Notes under the pieces: generated by a model
Database searches by the model: none
What the model was told of the DNA's origin: nothing
The model's input: only the letters and a program-made list of their open reading frames with translations
Made by a program: the position numbers and the translations under genes
Shown: in pieces, positions 53,732 to 61,698 of the stretch
How positions within the stretch are numbered: position 1 is the stretch's first letter
Layout of the letters: each line of letters begins with the position of its first letter
Assembly: GCF_024178315.1 (NCBI RefSeq)
Contig: NZ_JAMZIK010000070.1
Location: forward strand, 43,349-107,348
Length of the DNA: 64,000 nt
Origin: Siccirubricoccus soli
GTDB lineage: Bacteria > Pseudomonadota > Alphaproteobacteria > Acetobacterales > Acetobacteraceae
Reading direction: 5' to 3'

Positions 53732-54335
53732 TGCCGTTTCCGTCATGCGCCGGCCTTGGCGGCATGGCGATGCGGTGCGGCGCGACGCACGCGCATGAGA
53801 TGATGGGTGGCGCGATGCGCGGCGCGACATCGGCCGCAATGCGTCGCGCGAAAAATGCGCGCGTCTTCGCGCGGTTTCTGTTGACACGAAGGATGCGTGT
53901 GAAGATAGCGTGATTCGCGCGCACGGCGATGCACACGATTCGACGCGATGGAATTCGCTGCCCGTCGCCTCGCTCAACGTCAACGGCGTGCCGCAGCAGG
54001 GAAGGACGGTCCATGGACCGCGGACAGGATGGGATGACGGCAGGCTCTCACGCCGCGCATCCCGCAGCGCTGCGAGGTGCGCGCGGCGCGCTTCGCAGCC
54101 AGGGCGAGACCGCCAGGACGGCGTCGCGGCAAACCGCGCACGGCAGGGCGGTGGCGCGGCCTGCGCGCGGGCTCAGGACAGCGACCGAGACGGCACGCCG
54201 CGCCACGGGATCCGCGCGCTGCCCGCTCCGCACGACCGCCCCCGCTGTCACCACGGCCTGGCCTGCCGGCTTCCCGCGGAAGCCGGCGCATGGCGCGGCC
54301 CGACCAACACCGGAACGCTGAAGGAGATCCTGACT
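53732..54335. other. Long GCG-rich leader region of the histone-like gene
   Basis: The stretch 53760-53880 is unusually dense in GCGCG and ATGCG steps. From about 53916 it would be transcribed as a 420-nt leader of the histone-like gene. One frame (from GTG at 53910) is open and in phase with that gene, but shows no coding signature. Confidence 0.45.
53881..53909 (+). promoter_or_regulatory. Sigma-70-type promoter of the histone-like gene
   Basis: TTGACA at 53881-53886, then 17 bases, then GATAGC at 53904-53909. This is a strong -35 with optimal spacing, in a locally AT-richer patch. Confidence 0.6.
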
Positions 54336-54923
54336 GTGACCGATACCCCCGAGACGCCGACGGCCCGCGCCCAGGCGATGGCCGTCTCCACCACCCGCCG
54401 CACCGCGAAGAAGCCGGCGACGGCACGCGGCCGCGTCGCCGCGAAGAAGCCGGCGGCGCGCAAGCCGGCGGCGAAGAAGGCCGCCCCCGCGAAGAAGGCC
54501 ACCACCGCGCGCAAGCCGGCGGCGAAGAAGGCGGCGCCGAAGAAGGCTGCCACCGCCCGCAAGCCGGCGGCGAAGAAGGCCGCCCCCGCGAAGAAGGCCA
54601 CCACCGCGCGCAAGCCGGCGGCGAAGAAGGCCGCCCCCGCGAAGAAGGCCACCACCGCGCGCAAGCCGGCGGCGAAGAAGGCCAGCACGGCTCGCAAGCC
54701 GGCGGCCCGCAAGGTGGCCGCGCCGAGGAAGGCCGCTGCCGCGAAGAAGCCGGCTCGCGCCGCCGCGCCGCGGAAGGCCGCCGCGGTGAAGGCGACCAAC
54801 CCCTCGCGCTCCGAGGCCGCGAAGAAGGCCGCCGCCACCCGCGCCGCGAAGAAGGCCGCCGCCGCCGCCGCCGTCGAGGCACCGGCATCCAACCCGGCCG
54901 AGGGCGAGACCCCCGCGGCCTGA
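54336..54923 (+). CDS. Histone H1-like Lys/Ala/Pro-rich DNA-binding protein
   Basis: A 195-residue, extremely basic protein built of KPAAKKAAPAKKATTAR-type repeats (about 17 residues, four good copies between residues 40 and 115), with matching 51-bp DNA repeats. Such histone H1-like proteins bind DNA without sequence preference and affect nucleoid compaction. The start is GTG at 54336, nine bases after AAGGAG. The first 20 residues (TDTPETPTARAQAM) are acidic to neutral, and the tail is Ala/Glu-rich. Repeat number is likely to vary between strains. It has its own promoter and a terminator. Confidence 0.88.
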   Translation: MTDTPETPTARAQAMAVSTTRRTAKKPATARGRVAAKKPAARKPAAKKAAPAKKATTARKPAAKKAAPKKAATARKPAAKKAAPAKKATTARKPAAKKAAPAKKATTARKPAAKKASTARKPAARKVAAPRKAAAAKKPARAAAPRKAAAVKATNPSRSEAAKKAAATRAAKKAAAAAAVEAPASNPAEGETPAA

Positions 54924-54946
54924 CATCGCCATCGATCCCGGCGAGA

Positions 54947-54978
54947 GGGCGCCGTCCCGCGAGGGGCGGCGCCCTTTT
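54947..54978 (+). terminator. Rho-independent terminator
   Basis: Stem GGGCGCCG/CGGCGCCC with a twelve-base loop followed by TTTT, just after the histone-like gene. Confidence 0.85.
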
Positions 54979-55103
54979 CGCGACCGCATCCGGTGAATGT
55001 CCCGGCAGGCGGCATCGCGGGGCCGGATACCGCCGCGGACGCGCGGTATCCGGAGCAGCTCATCTCCGGTCCGATGGAGCGGTCCCGCGGGTCGAAGGCC
55101 GCG

Positions 55104-55706
55104 CTACTGCGCCGGCCCGCCCGCCAGCCAGCGCGCACCGCGCGCGTAGAGCGCCTCCACCTCCCGCCCTTGCAGCCCGGGCATGTCCGGCTTCACCGCA
55201 TAGCCGATCCGGGTCTGCAGATAGGCGAGGTGGCGGTAGCCGGCGGGGAAGCGCGCCAGCAGCGCGGCGTCGAGCTCCCGCCGCGCGGCCGGGTCCACCG
55301 GGTCCATCCGGTCCTTCTCGTAGATCGGCTGGCGCAGCACCATGCCCCAGCGTCCCTCCCGCTTCTCCAGGAAGTCGTAGAAGCGGCCGGTGCAGACGGC
55401 ATCCACCTCCACCCCCTCCACCAGGGCGCGCTGGCTGATGGTCATCTTGGTCTGGGCGATGGCGCGGTGGCCGGCGAGGTCGGCGCTGTGGCCGCCGAGG
55501 AAATGCAGGATGGAGACGCCCTTCTCCCAGCCCGCGCGGCTGGCGGCGATGAACTCCCGCCAGGGCGCCTGGCACTAGGTGGCCATCATCACGCCCTCCT
55601 CGTGCCAGCAGGTGGCGAAGCGGTTCCAGTCGCCGGCATCCCGCCACACCGCCCAATTCTCCACCAGCGCCCGGATGGCGATCCGGTCGAGCAGCGCGTC
55701 CTCCAT
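55104..55706 (-). pseudogene. SnoaL/NTF2-like gene with an in-frame amber codon
   Basis: Reading from ATG 55706, the frame gives ALLDRIAIRALVENWAVWRD, GDWNRFATCWHEEGVMMAT, then TAG at 55575-55577. It continues in the same frame as CQAPWREFIAAS, SILHFLGGHSADLAGHRAIAQTKM and FYDFLEKREGRWGMVLRQPIYEKDR up to the stop at 55104. Relatives have a tryptophan where the TAG stands, so a single G-to-A change (TGG to TAG) is likely. NTF2-like proteins are small alpha-beta barrels, often isomerases or hydratases. It lies beside otnC-otnK in the same direction. Confidence 0.78.
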
Positions 55707-55730
55707 GCTCCTCCCCTTCTTCTTCTGCGC

Positions 55731-56366
55731 TCAGCCGAAGGTGGTCAGCAGCTCCTCGATCTGCGCCGGGGTCAGCGTGCGGGCCGGCAGGCCGCGCAGC
55801 ATCAGGGCAAGGCGCGCCGCCTCCTCCAGCTCCTCCGCGGCATAGACGGCGTCGTCCAGGCTCTTGCCGCTGACCACGGGGCCGTGATTGGCCAGCAGCA
55901 CGGCGCGGGCCTGGGCGGCGGCGGCGGCGATGGCGGGCTCCATCGCCGGATCGCCGGGGCGGTAATAGGGCACCACCGGCAAGGCGCGGCCGATGCGCAT
56001 GACGAAATAGGGCGTCAGCGGCGGGATCGGCGCCGCTTCCCCGGGCGCGGCGAGACAGGCGATGGCCGTCGCATGGGTGGAGTGGAGATGCACCACCGCG
56101 CCCGCCTCCGGCCGCGTCTCCAGGAAGGCGCGGTGCATGAACACCTCCTTCGAGGGCTTGTCGCCGCCGACATGGCGGTACTCGCGGTCCAGCTTGCTGA
56201 TCCGCGCCGGGTCCAGCCTTCCGAGGCAGGAATTGGTCGGCGTGATGAGGAATCCGTCCTCCAGCCGCACGCTGATGTTCCCGGCCGAGCCGACCGAGAA
56301 GCCGCGGCCGAAGAGCAGCCGCCCATGCTCGGCGATGGCCTCGCGCAGCCTTGCCTCCTCGCTCAT
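55731..56366 (-). CDS. otnC: 3-oxo-tetronate 4-phosphate decarboxylase (class II aldolase family)
   Basis: A 211-residue class II aldolase/adducin-fold enzyme. Blocks are GFSVGSAGNISVRLEDGFLITPTNSCLGRLDP, GGDKPSKEVFMHRAFLETRPEAGAVVHLHSTHATAIACL (metal-binding HLHSTH) and LLANHGPVVSGKSLDDAVYAAEELEEAA (third metal His). It decarboxylates 3-oxo-tetronate phosphate to a triose phosphate. The ATG overlaps the otnK stop by four bases. The pairing with OtnK supports the specific name. Confidence 0.92.
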   Translation of the reverse strand: MSEEARLREAIAEHGRLLFGRGFSVGSAGNISVRLEDGFLITPTNSCLGRLDPARISKLDREYRHVGGDKPSKEVFMHRAFLETRPEAGAVVHLHSTHATAIACLAAPGEAAPIPPLTPYFVMRIGRALPVVPYYRPGDPAMEPAIAAAAAQARAVLLANHGPVVSGKSLDDAVYAAEELEEAARLALMLRGLPARTLTPAQIEELLTTFG

Positions 56367-57631
56367 GCGGCGCTCTCCGGCATCTCGAAGGCCTTCAGGA
56401 AGAAGTCGCGGGCGCCGAAATTGCCGCTCTTCAGCGCCAGGTGCAGCCCGACGGGCTCGGCATAGGTCCAGGGCACGCCGGGGTCGATCTCCGGGCCGAT
56501 GCGCAGCGCGCGGACGCCGAGGCGGGAGACGACGGCGCCCGAAGTCTCGCCGCCCGCCACCACCAGCCGCGTCACGCCGCGTGCCACCAGCCCTTCGGCG
56601 ATGGTCGAGAGGGCGTACTCCACCAGCGCGCCCGCGGCGTCGCGGCCGAGCCGCGCCTGCAGCGCCGCCACGCGCTCCGGCGAGGCGCTGGCGGCGATGA
56701 CGATGGGGTGGTCGCCGAGCTTGCCCTCCGCCCAGGCGAAGGCCTGGGCTGCCAGCGCCGCGGCATCCGGCGTGGCGAGCACGTCCAGCTCCAGCGTCGG
56801 CGCATGGTCCCGCGCGAAGCCGATCTGCCCCAGCGTGGCGCGGGAGCAGGAGCCGGCCAGCACCGCCGCGGCACCGCGCATCGGCGGCAGCGCGCTGGCC
56901 GCCGCGCCGCGCTCCGGCAGCTTCCCCTTGGCGCGGAAATTCGCCGGCAGCCCCATGGCGACGCCGGAGCCGCCGGTGATCAGCGCATGCTCCGCCGCCG
57001 CCTCGCCGATCGCGATCAGGTGTGCGTCGGTGACGGCATCGACGATGGCGTAGCGCCGGCCGCTTTCCTTCAGCACGGTCATGGCGCGGCGGATGGCGGC
57101 GGCGCCCTGTTCCACGGTGGCGAAGGGGACGAGGCCGACCGCGCCATCCGTCTGCCGCCCCAGCACGCGCACCAGGTTGGCGTCCTTCATCGGCGTCAGC
57201 GGGTGGTTCTCCATCCCGCTCTCGTTCAGCAGCGCCTGGCCGACGAAGAGATGGCCCTGGTAGACGGTGCGGCCATTGGTCGGGAAGGCGGGGTTGGCCA
57301 GGGCGAAGCCGCAGCCCAGGCGCTTCACCAGCGCATCCGCCACCGGACCGATATTGCCGGTCTCCGTGCTGTCGAAGGTGGAGCAGTATTTGAAGAAGAT
57401 CTGCTGCGCGCCGGCGGTGAGCAGCGCCTCGCAGGCGGCGAGGCTGTCCGCCACCGCCTCCCGCACCGGGGCGGTGCGGGATTTCAGGGCGACGATGACG
57501 GCATCCGCTTCCGGCAGGGGGCCGGTGGGGGCGCCGATGACCTGCACGGCGGACATGCCGCCCTTGACCAGGGTGTTCGCCAGGTCGGTGGCGCCGGTGA
57601 AGTCGTCGGCGATGCAGCCGAGCAGGGGCAT
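56363..57631 (-). CDS. otnK: 3-oxo-tetronate kinase
   Basis: A 422-residue kinase of the DUF1537 family. The N-terminal domain shows LLGCIADDFTGATDLANTLVKGGM, DAVIVALKSRTAPV and FFKYCSTFDSTETGNIGPVADAL. The C-terminal nucleotide-binding part shows VLAGSCSRATLGQI and LVVAGGETSGAVVSRLGVRALRIGPEIDPGVPW, then LALKSGNFGARDFFLKAF. It phosphorylates 3-oxo-tetronates from C4 sugar acids. It is coupled to otnC. The dehydrogenase and isomerase of the pathway are not in the window. Confidence 0.94.
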   Translation of the reverse strand: MPLLGCIADDFTGATDLANTLVKGGMSAVQVIGAPTGPLPEADAVIVALKSRTAPVREAVADSLAACEALLTAGAQQIFFKYCSTFDSTETGNIGPVADALVKRLGCGFALANPAFPTNGRTVYQGHLFVGQALLNESGMENHPLTPMKDANLVRVLGRQTDGAVGLVPFATVEQGAAAIRRAMTVLKESGRRYAIVDAVTDAHLIAIGEAAAEHALITGGSGVAMGLPANFRAKGKLPERGAAASALPPMRGAAAVLAGSCSRATLGQIGFARDHAPTLELDVLATPDAAALAAQAFAWAEGKLGDHPIVIAASASPERVAALQARLGRDAAGALVEYALSTIAEGLVARGVTRLVVAGGETSGAVVSRLGVRALRIGPEIDPGVPWTYAEPVGLHLALKSGNFGARDFFLKAFEMPESAA

Positions 57632-57743
57632 GGGAGGGTCTTCCGCGAGAAGGAGGGCCAGGTGCCAGGATATGGCCCGGGTCTCGGGCGATGCTATGGC
57701 CTCCGCCGGCGCAGGGGAACGGCGATGAGGGGCGGTGCCGGGC

Positions 57744-58220
57744 TCAGAGCGGCGTGCCGTCCTTCCGGGCGTAGCGCCACTTGCCGTCCGGGCCGAGCAC
57801 CGCGGTCAGGTCGTCATCCGGATAGACCACGCTGTCGCCCGGGGAGCGGTCGCCGATCTCGAGGTAGAGCACATCCTCGCCGCCGCGGTTCTCCAGCCGG
57901 TGGGCATCGCCGGTGCCGGCCTTGAAGCCGGCGCACATGCCGGGCAAGAGCGGCGTCTCCCCGGCATCGGTCAGCAGCACCGGATGGCCCTCCAGGATGT
58001 AGACGAACTCATCCTGCGCCCCATGGGCGTGGCGAAGGGAGGAGGCGGCGCCGGGCGGCAGACGGGTGAGGTTCACCCCGAAATTGGTCAGGCCAAAGCG
58101 GTCGCCCAGCACCCGCTTCTCCCGCCCGCCGATCTTCGCCGCGAGGTCGGGCGGGTAGCCGGTCTGCCGGGCGCGGGGCGGCACCTCCAGGGCGTGCAGC
58201 GCGACGGGGCGGTCCTCCAT
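57744..58220 (-). CDS. Cupin-domain protein
   Basis: A 158-residue single-domain cupin. The core runs LTRLPPGAASSLRHAHGAQDEFVYILEG (metal His pair and Glu) to GMCAGFKAGTGDAHRLENRGGEDVLYLEIGDRS (second motif with His). The C-terminus has VVYPDDDLTAVLGPDGKWRYARKDG, typical of a widespread group of proteobacterial cupins of unknown substrate. It may bind a metal. It is 14 bp downstream of the YbaN-like gene on the same strand and likely cotranscribed. Confidence 0.88.
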   Translation of the reverse strand: MEDRPVALHALEVPPRARQTGYPPDLAAKIGGREKRVLGDRFGLTNFGVNLTRLPPGAASSLRHAHGAQDEFVYILEGHPVLLTDAGETPLLPGMCAGFKAGTGDAHRLENRGGEDVLYLEIGDRSPGDSVVYPDDDLTAVLGPDGKWRYARKDGTPL

Positions 58221-58234
58221 GGGGCGTCTCTCCT

Positions 58235-58639
58235 TCAGGACGGGCCGGATGGCCGCGTGCCGATATAGATCCCGACCGCCAGCATGCAGGCGCCGGCGAT
58301 GCCCGAGGCGAGCCAGCTCCGGAGCGCCAGGGTCATCACGATCCAGCTCACCGCCATGACGGAGAGCGCGGCGCGCTTGGCGCGCAGGCTGATCGCGCCA
58401 TGCGCCCGCCAGGCGCGCAGCCCCGGCCCGAAGCGCGGATGATTCAGCAGCTTTGCCTGCAGGGTGGGGGAGGCGCGGCCGAAGGCCCAGGCGGCGATGA
58501 GGAGGAAGATGGTGGTCGGCATCACCGGCAGCACGGCGCCGATCACCGCCAGCGCCAGGCACAGATAGCCCAGGGCCAGCAGCGCCAGGCGCTGCGGCCG
58601 GGGGAGAGTGGTGGTCTCTGTCTCGTCGCGGCGGGCCAT
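58235..58639 (-). CDS. YbaN/DUF454 family membrane protein
   Basis: A 134-residue inner-membrane protein. A first span pair has LALLALGYLCLALAVIGAVLPVMPTTIFLLIAAWAFGRASP, the DUF454 hallmark. NHPRFGPGLRAWRAHGAI and two more hydrophobic stretches follow. The function is unknown. It is transcribed with the cupin gene. A palindromic repeat lies just upstream of the start. Confidence 0.9.
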   Translation of the reverse strand: MARRDETETTTLPRPQRLALLALGYLCLALAVIGAVLPVMPTTIFLLIAAWAFGRASPTLQAKLLNHPRFGPGLRAWRAHGAISLRAKRAALSVMAVSWIVMTLALRSWLASGIAGACMLAVGIYIGTRPSGPS

Positions 58640-58690
58640 GCCGCCAGAGCCTACAATGCCGGCCGCGCCCTGCCAGCCCGCGGCTGAGTC

Positions 58691-58796
58691 TAGAGCGTTT
58701 TCGGGTCACATGCGTTCACCGAAAGCGCTCTAGGCCCTTATTTGCAGAGCGGATTCACGCCTTCGGGCGATGCCGTCCTACTACGATCTGCTCTAG
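58691..58796 (+). repeat. Bipartite palindromic repeat, copy C
   Basis: The third full copy of the element at 3839 and 9859, starting TAGAGCGTTTTCGG and ending GATCTGCTCTAG. Unlike A and B, it does not overlap a gene end. Confidence 0.85.
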
Positions 58797-58858
58797 CCTT
58801 TGGTTGCAGAACAGATTCATGCCTTCGGACGATGCCGCCCTACGGCGATCCGTTCTAG
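58797..58858 (+). repeat. Half copy D of the bipartite repeat
   Basis: Only the second hairpin (AGAACAGAT with ATCCGTTCT) follows copy C directly. It is more diverged, and differences in the two arms largely compensate, which suggests selection on the folded form. Confidence 0.75.
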
Positions 58859-59118
58859 CAGGCGGGCGCACGGATCATGGCCGGTCCCGGTTCGGCATAG
58901 GTTGCAGCTTCGGCGCTCTGCGCGTCGGCGTTCGCGCTGGGGGTTCGGCGCGATGCGCAGCTCAGGCCGTTCCGCGCCCCGGCAGCCGACACCGGCAGTT
59001 CAGTATGCGCTGCGCATCCAAGCGTTACGCGCTCCGGCGGTCCTGTGCCGGCGGCTCAGCCCGCGGGTCGCGCCTCGTCCATCCTGCCCGCTGGCGCTCC
59101 CACGCAAGGCTTGCGGCC

Positions 59119-59295
59119 TCAGCCGCCGGCGACGCCCTCGATCACGAGGCCGGTACCGTTGCAGGTCTCGCAGGGCACGCCGCCCAGCTCGCCCTTGCCC
59201 TGGCAATCCGGGCAAAGGGCCTCCCCGGTGCCGGGGGTGCCGGGTGGGGCGACATCGCCCGGGTTCAGCCTCTCGCGCTCATCCTCCTGCGCCAT
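59119..59295 (-). CDS. Small DnaJ-type zinc-finger protein
   Basis: A 58-residue protein with two CxxCxGxG units (CPDCQGKG and CETCNGTG), as in half of the DnaJ cysteine-rich domain, so it should bind one zinc ion. The N-terminus is acidic (AQEDERERLNPGDVAPP). It may act as a chaperone-like adaptor; the function is unknown. It lies 55 bp downstream of the methyltransferase of the pterin-type operon and could be its last gene. The start at 59295 is the only ATG close to the motif. Confidence 0.72.
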   Translation of the reverse strand: MAQEDERERLNPGDVAPPGTPGTGEALCPDCQGKGELGGVPCETCNGTGLVIEGVAGG

Positions 59296-59350
59296 GGCTC
59301 TCCACTCCCTCACTGCCGGCGGCAACGTACGGCGAGGGGTGGGGTTCGGC

Positions 59351-60250
59351 TCAGCGGCCGGGCGGGATGGCGAGGAGGTCGCGATGGCCGATGCGCAGGC
59401 CGAGCCGCCGCATGGCGATCTGGTTGAGCCGGGCATCGGTCCAGTCGCCGATGGCGCCGCCGCCGCGCCGGTCCTGCCGCCGCGCCGCCTGGGCATGGCC
59501 CAGCACCAGCTCGGTCAGGAAGGCATGGGTCCGCATGCCGGGCGCTGCCATGGGAAGCGGCCCGCGCTGCCGCACCCGCCAGTCGCTGGCGCCACGCAGC
59601 ACGGAGAAGCCATGCGCGGCGAAGGCGGCGGCGATGGCGGCAGGGGCCAGGGGGCCGAGGGCGGGGCCACCGAAGCCCTTGTCGCGTCGCTGGTCGCGGC
59701 GGAAGGCGGTCAGCACCGCGGCATCGGCAGGGTGCGGCGGCGCGAAGGCCGCCCGCCCATTGACGCAGAGCGCCGCGTAGAAGGGCAGGCGCAGGGAGGC
59801 CGCCATCCGCTCCACCCAGGCGGCGGAGACGAGGTCGCAGAGCGCCGAGCTCAACACCGCGTCATGGCTGGCAAGCGGCAGGATCTCCGGCGCCTCGGCC
59901 AAGTCGGCGGCGAGCGCCTCCACCCGCCAGGCGCCGCCCGGTGCGTGCACCAGCATGGCCTTGCGGTTGGGGAATGTGACCTTCAACCCCACCTGCTCCG
60001 CTCGGTCGGCGATGGTGTCGAAGGCGGCCTCCAGCATCGCCTTGTCCCGGTCCACCAGCGTCCAGGCCTGGGCGCGGCCGATGCGCGGCGCCAGCCAGCG
60101 GAACAGGCTGCCCGTGCCGGCGCCGAGATCCAGCAGCCGTGGCCGTGCGGGCAACAGGGCCAGCAGCCGCGCCGCCACCGCCTCGGACCGCGCCAGCGCG
60201 TCCTGCGGCTCCCGCAGATCCAGCCAGTCCAGGTCGAAGCCCTCGCTCAT
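59351..60250 (-). CDS. Class I SAM-dependent methyltransferase
   Basis: A 299-residue methyltransferase. SAM motif I reads LLDLGAGTGSLFRWLAP (about residues 39-55), followed by the acidic loop WTLVDRDKAMLE. DAVLSSALCDLVSAAWVERM is the motif IV region. There is no signal peptide. The N-terminal DLDWLDLREPQDALARS is conserved-looking. It overlaps the glycosyltransferase stop by four bases and is the last enzyme of a five-gene operon. The acceptor is not predictable; the operon suggests a small heterocyclic or glycosylated product. Confidence 0.88.
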   Translation of the reverse strand: MSEGFDLDWLDLREPQDALARSEAVAARLLALLPARPRLLDLGAGTGSLFRWLAPRIGRAQAWTLVDRDKAMLEAAFDTIADRAEQVGLKVTFPNRKAMLVHAPGGAWRVEALAADLAEAPEILPLASHDAVLSSALCDLVSAAWVERMAASLRLPFYAALCVNGRAAFAPPHPADAAVLTAFRRDQRRDKGFGGPALGPLAPAAIAAAFAAHGFSVLRGASDWRVRQRGPLPMAAPGMRTHAFLTELVLGHAQAARRQDRRGGGAIGDWTDARLNQIAMRRLGLRIGHRDLLAIPPGR

Positions 60251-61284
60251 GCCCGCTGGAGCTCGGCGAGGAAGGCGGCCGCGCCGTCGCTCCAGCGGGG
60301 CAGGCGCTGGCCGGTCTGCCAGGCGGCCTCAGCCATCTCTGCCCGCAGCGCATGATCGAACAGGCAGCGCCGCAGCGCCTTGGTGTAGGAGACGAGGTCG
60401 CCGGGCGGGGAGACCACCCCGGCCTCGATCGGCACAATATCGGCGATGGCGCCACCGGCGGTGATGGCGACGGGCAGGCCGCGCGCCATCGCCTCGGCCG
60501 CGGCCATGCCATAGCCTTCCCAATAGGTCGCCAGGGCGAAGAGATCGGCGCCGGCATAGAGGGCTTCCAGCGCCTCCTGGCCCACCTCCCCGGCGAAGGT
60601 CACGCGCTGGGCGATGCCGAGTTCCTCGGCCAGGGCGCGCAGCCCGTTCGCATGCACCCGATCCCGCACGGCGCCGACGATGGTGAGGCGCCAGTCGAGA
60701 TCGGGCAGCCGGGCGAGGGCCTGCAGCAGCAAATCATGCCCCTTGCGCGGGGTGAGGGCGCCGACCGAGAGGATGGCAACGCCCGGACCGCCCGAGCCGC
60801 GGGCGCGCGGCGCCGGGTCGGTGCCCGGCTCCACCACGCCGATCCGCGCCGGGTCCACGGCGAAATCGGCGGCGAGGCGCTGGGCGGTGAGGGGGGAGGT
60901 GGCGACCAGCCGGGCAAGGCGCGGGAGGAGCGCCGCCTCCATCTCCCGCAGCGCCGCGCGATCGGCCTGCGGCGCGCCATGCTCCAGCGCCGTCGGATGA
61001 TGGATCAGCGCCACGGCGCGGCGGGCGGCGAGACGCTCGGCCAACGGCGCGAAGGCGGGCAGGCCGAGGCCGTCGATGACGATCCGGGTGCCCTCCGGCA
61101 GCGTCTCCAGCGCGGTGCGTGCGGCATCGGTGGCCGCCGCATCGGGCAGCGGGTGGCGGCCGGCGAGCTCCACCACCTGAACCTCCTGCCCCAGCGCTCG
61201 CAGCCCCTCCACCATCCGCCGGTCATAGATGTAGCCACCGGAGACCAGGTCGAAGGGTCCCGGCACCAGCAGGGCGACGCTCAT
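60247..61284 (-). CDS. Glycosyltransferase family 4 protein
   Basis: A 345-residue GT-B enzyme using a nucleotide sugar. The N-terminus has GPFDLVSGGYIYDRRMVEGLRALG. The sugar-nucleotide half shows LSVGALTPRKGHDLLLQAL, LTIVGAVRD and the EX7E-type block YWEGYGMAAAEAMARGLPV. It is cytosolic. In this operon it is flanked by a PTPS-like protein and a methyltransferase with four-base overlaps at both ends, so sugar addition to a product of those enzymes is the natural hypothesis. Confidence 0.92.
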   Translation of the reverse strand: MSVALLVPGPFDLVSGGYIYDRRMVEGLRALGQEVQVVELAGRHPLPDAAATDAARTALETLPEGTRIVIDGLGLPAFAPLAERLAARRAVALIHHPTALEHGAPQADRAALREMEAALLPRLARLVATSPLTAQRLAADFAVDPARIGVVEPGTDPAPRARGSGGPGVAILSVGALTPRKGHDLLLQALARLPDLDWRLTIVGAVRDRVHANGLRALAEELGIAQRVTFAGEVGQEALEALYAGADLFALATYWEGYGMAAAEAMARGLPVAITAGGAIADIVPIEAGVVSPPGDLVSYTKALRRCLFDHALRAEMAEAAWQTGQRLPRWSDGAAAFLAELQRA

Positions 61285-61682
61285 GCCACCGGCGCCTCAT
61301 AGGCGGCCCAGGCATTCGGGCTTTCGCGCAGCAGCACCTTCAGCGCGGTGACGTTGCCGCTCTGCGGGCCGAGCCGGCCCTCCTTCAGGGCGGCGCAGAG
61401 CTGACCGTGGATGTGGTGGCAGAGATATTCCGTCGTGGTGTTCAGCCCGGCGAAGACCGGCTCCGCATCCAGGTTGCGGTAGTCGATCGGGTCCAGCGCC
61501 CGGCGCAGCTCCTGCTTCGCCAGGCCGATATCGACGAGGAGGTGCAGCGCATCCAACTGCGGCGCGCGGAACTCCGCCTCCACCGCGAAGGTGGCGCCGT
61601 GCAGCCGCTGCGCCGGGCCGAATTCGGCGCCGCGGAAGCTGTGGGCGATCATGATGTGGTCGCAGACGGTCAGGCTGAACAT
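61281..61682 (-). CDS. 6-pyruvoyl-tetrahydropterin synthase/QueD-like protein with altered active site
   Basis: A 133-residue T-fold protein. The family core is DHIMIAHSF, then AQRLHGATFAVEAEF, LLVDIGLAKQELRRALDPIDYRNLD and the NTTTEYLCHHI block with the conserved Glu of the pterin pocket. In QueD the signature is CxxxHGH. Here it is AQRLHGA: the catalytic Cys position is Ala24 and the second zinc His is Ala30. Remaining candidate ligands are His9, His14 and His28. The reaction is therefore probably not standard 6-carboxytetrahydropterin synthesis. Stop and start overlap the glycosyltransferase. Confidence 0.85.
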   Translation of the reverse strand: MFSLTVCDHIMIAHSFRGAEFGPAQRLHGATFAVEAEFRAPQLDALHLLVDIGLAKQELRRALDPIDYRNLDAEPVFAGLNTTTEYLCHHIHGQLCAALKEGRLGPQSGNVTALKVLLRESPNAWAAYEAPVA

Positions 61683-61698
61683 GCGGACGCACTCTTAT

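Larger units (their letters stand above)
58640..59118. other. Intergenic region with repeats
   Basis: This 479-bp spacer contains repeat copies C and D (58691-58858). The remaining 260 bp to 59118 show no convincing gene on either strand. Confidence 0.5.

Noticed and set aside
53910..54335. In-frame N-terminal extension of the histone-like protein from GTG 53910
   Set aside because: The extension lies right at the predicted transcription start, has no ribosome-binding site and reads as GC-driven Arg-rich text. AAGGAG before GTG 54336 marks a better start.
54440..54680. Regular repeats resembling a CRISPR array
   Set aside because: They are 51-bp in-frame coding repeats of the Lys/Ala/Pro-rich histone-like protein with no unique spacers.
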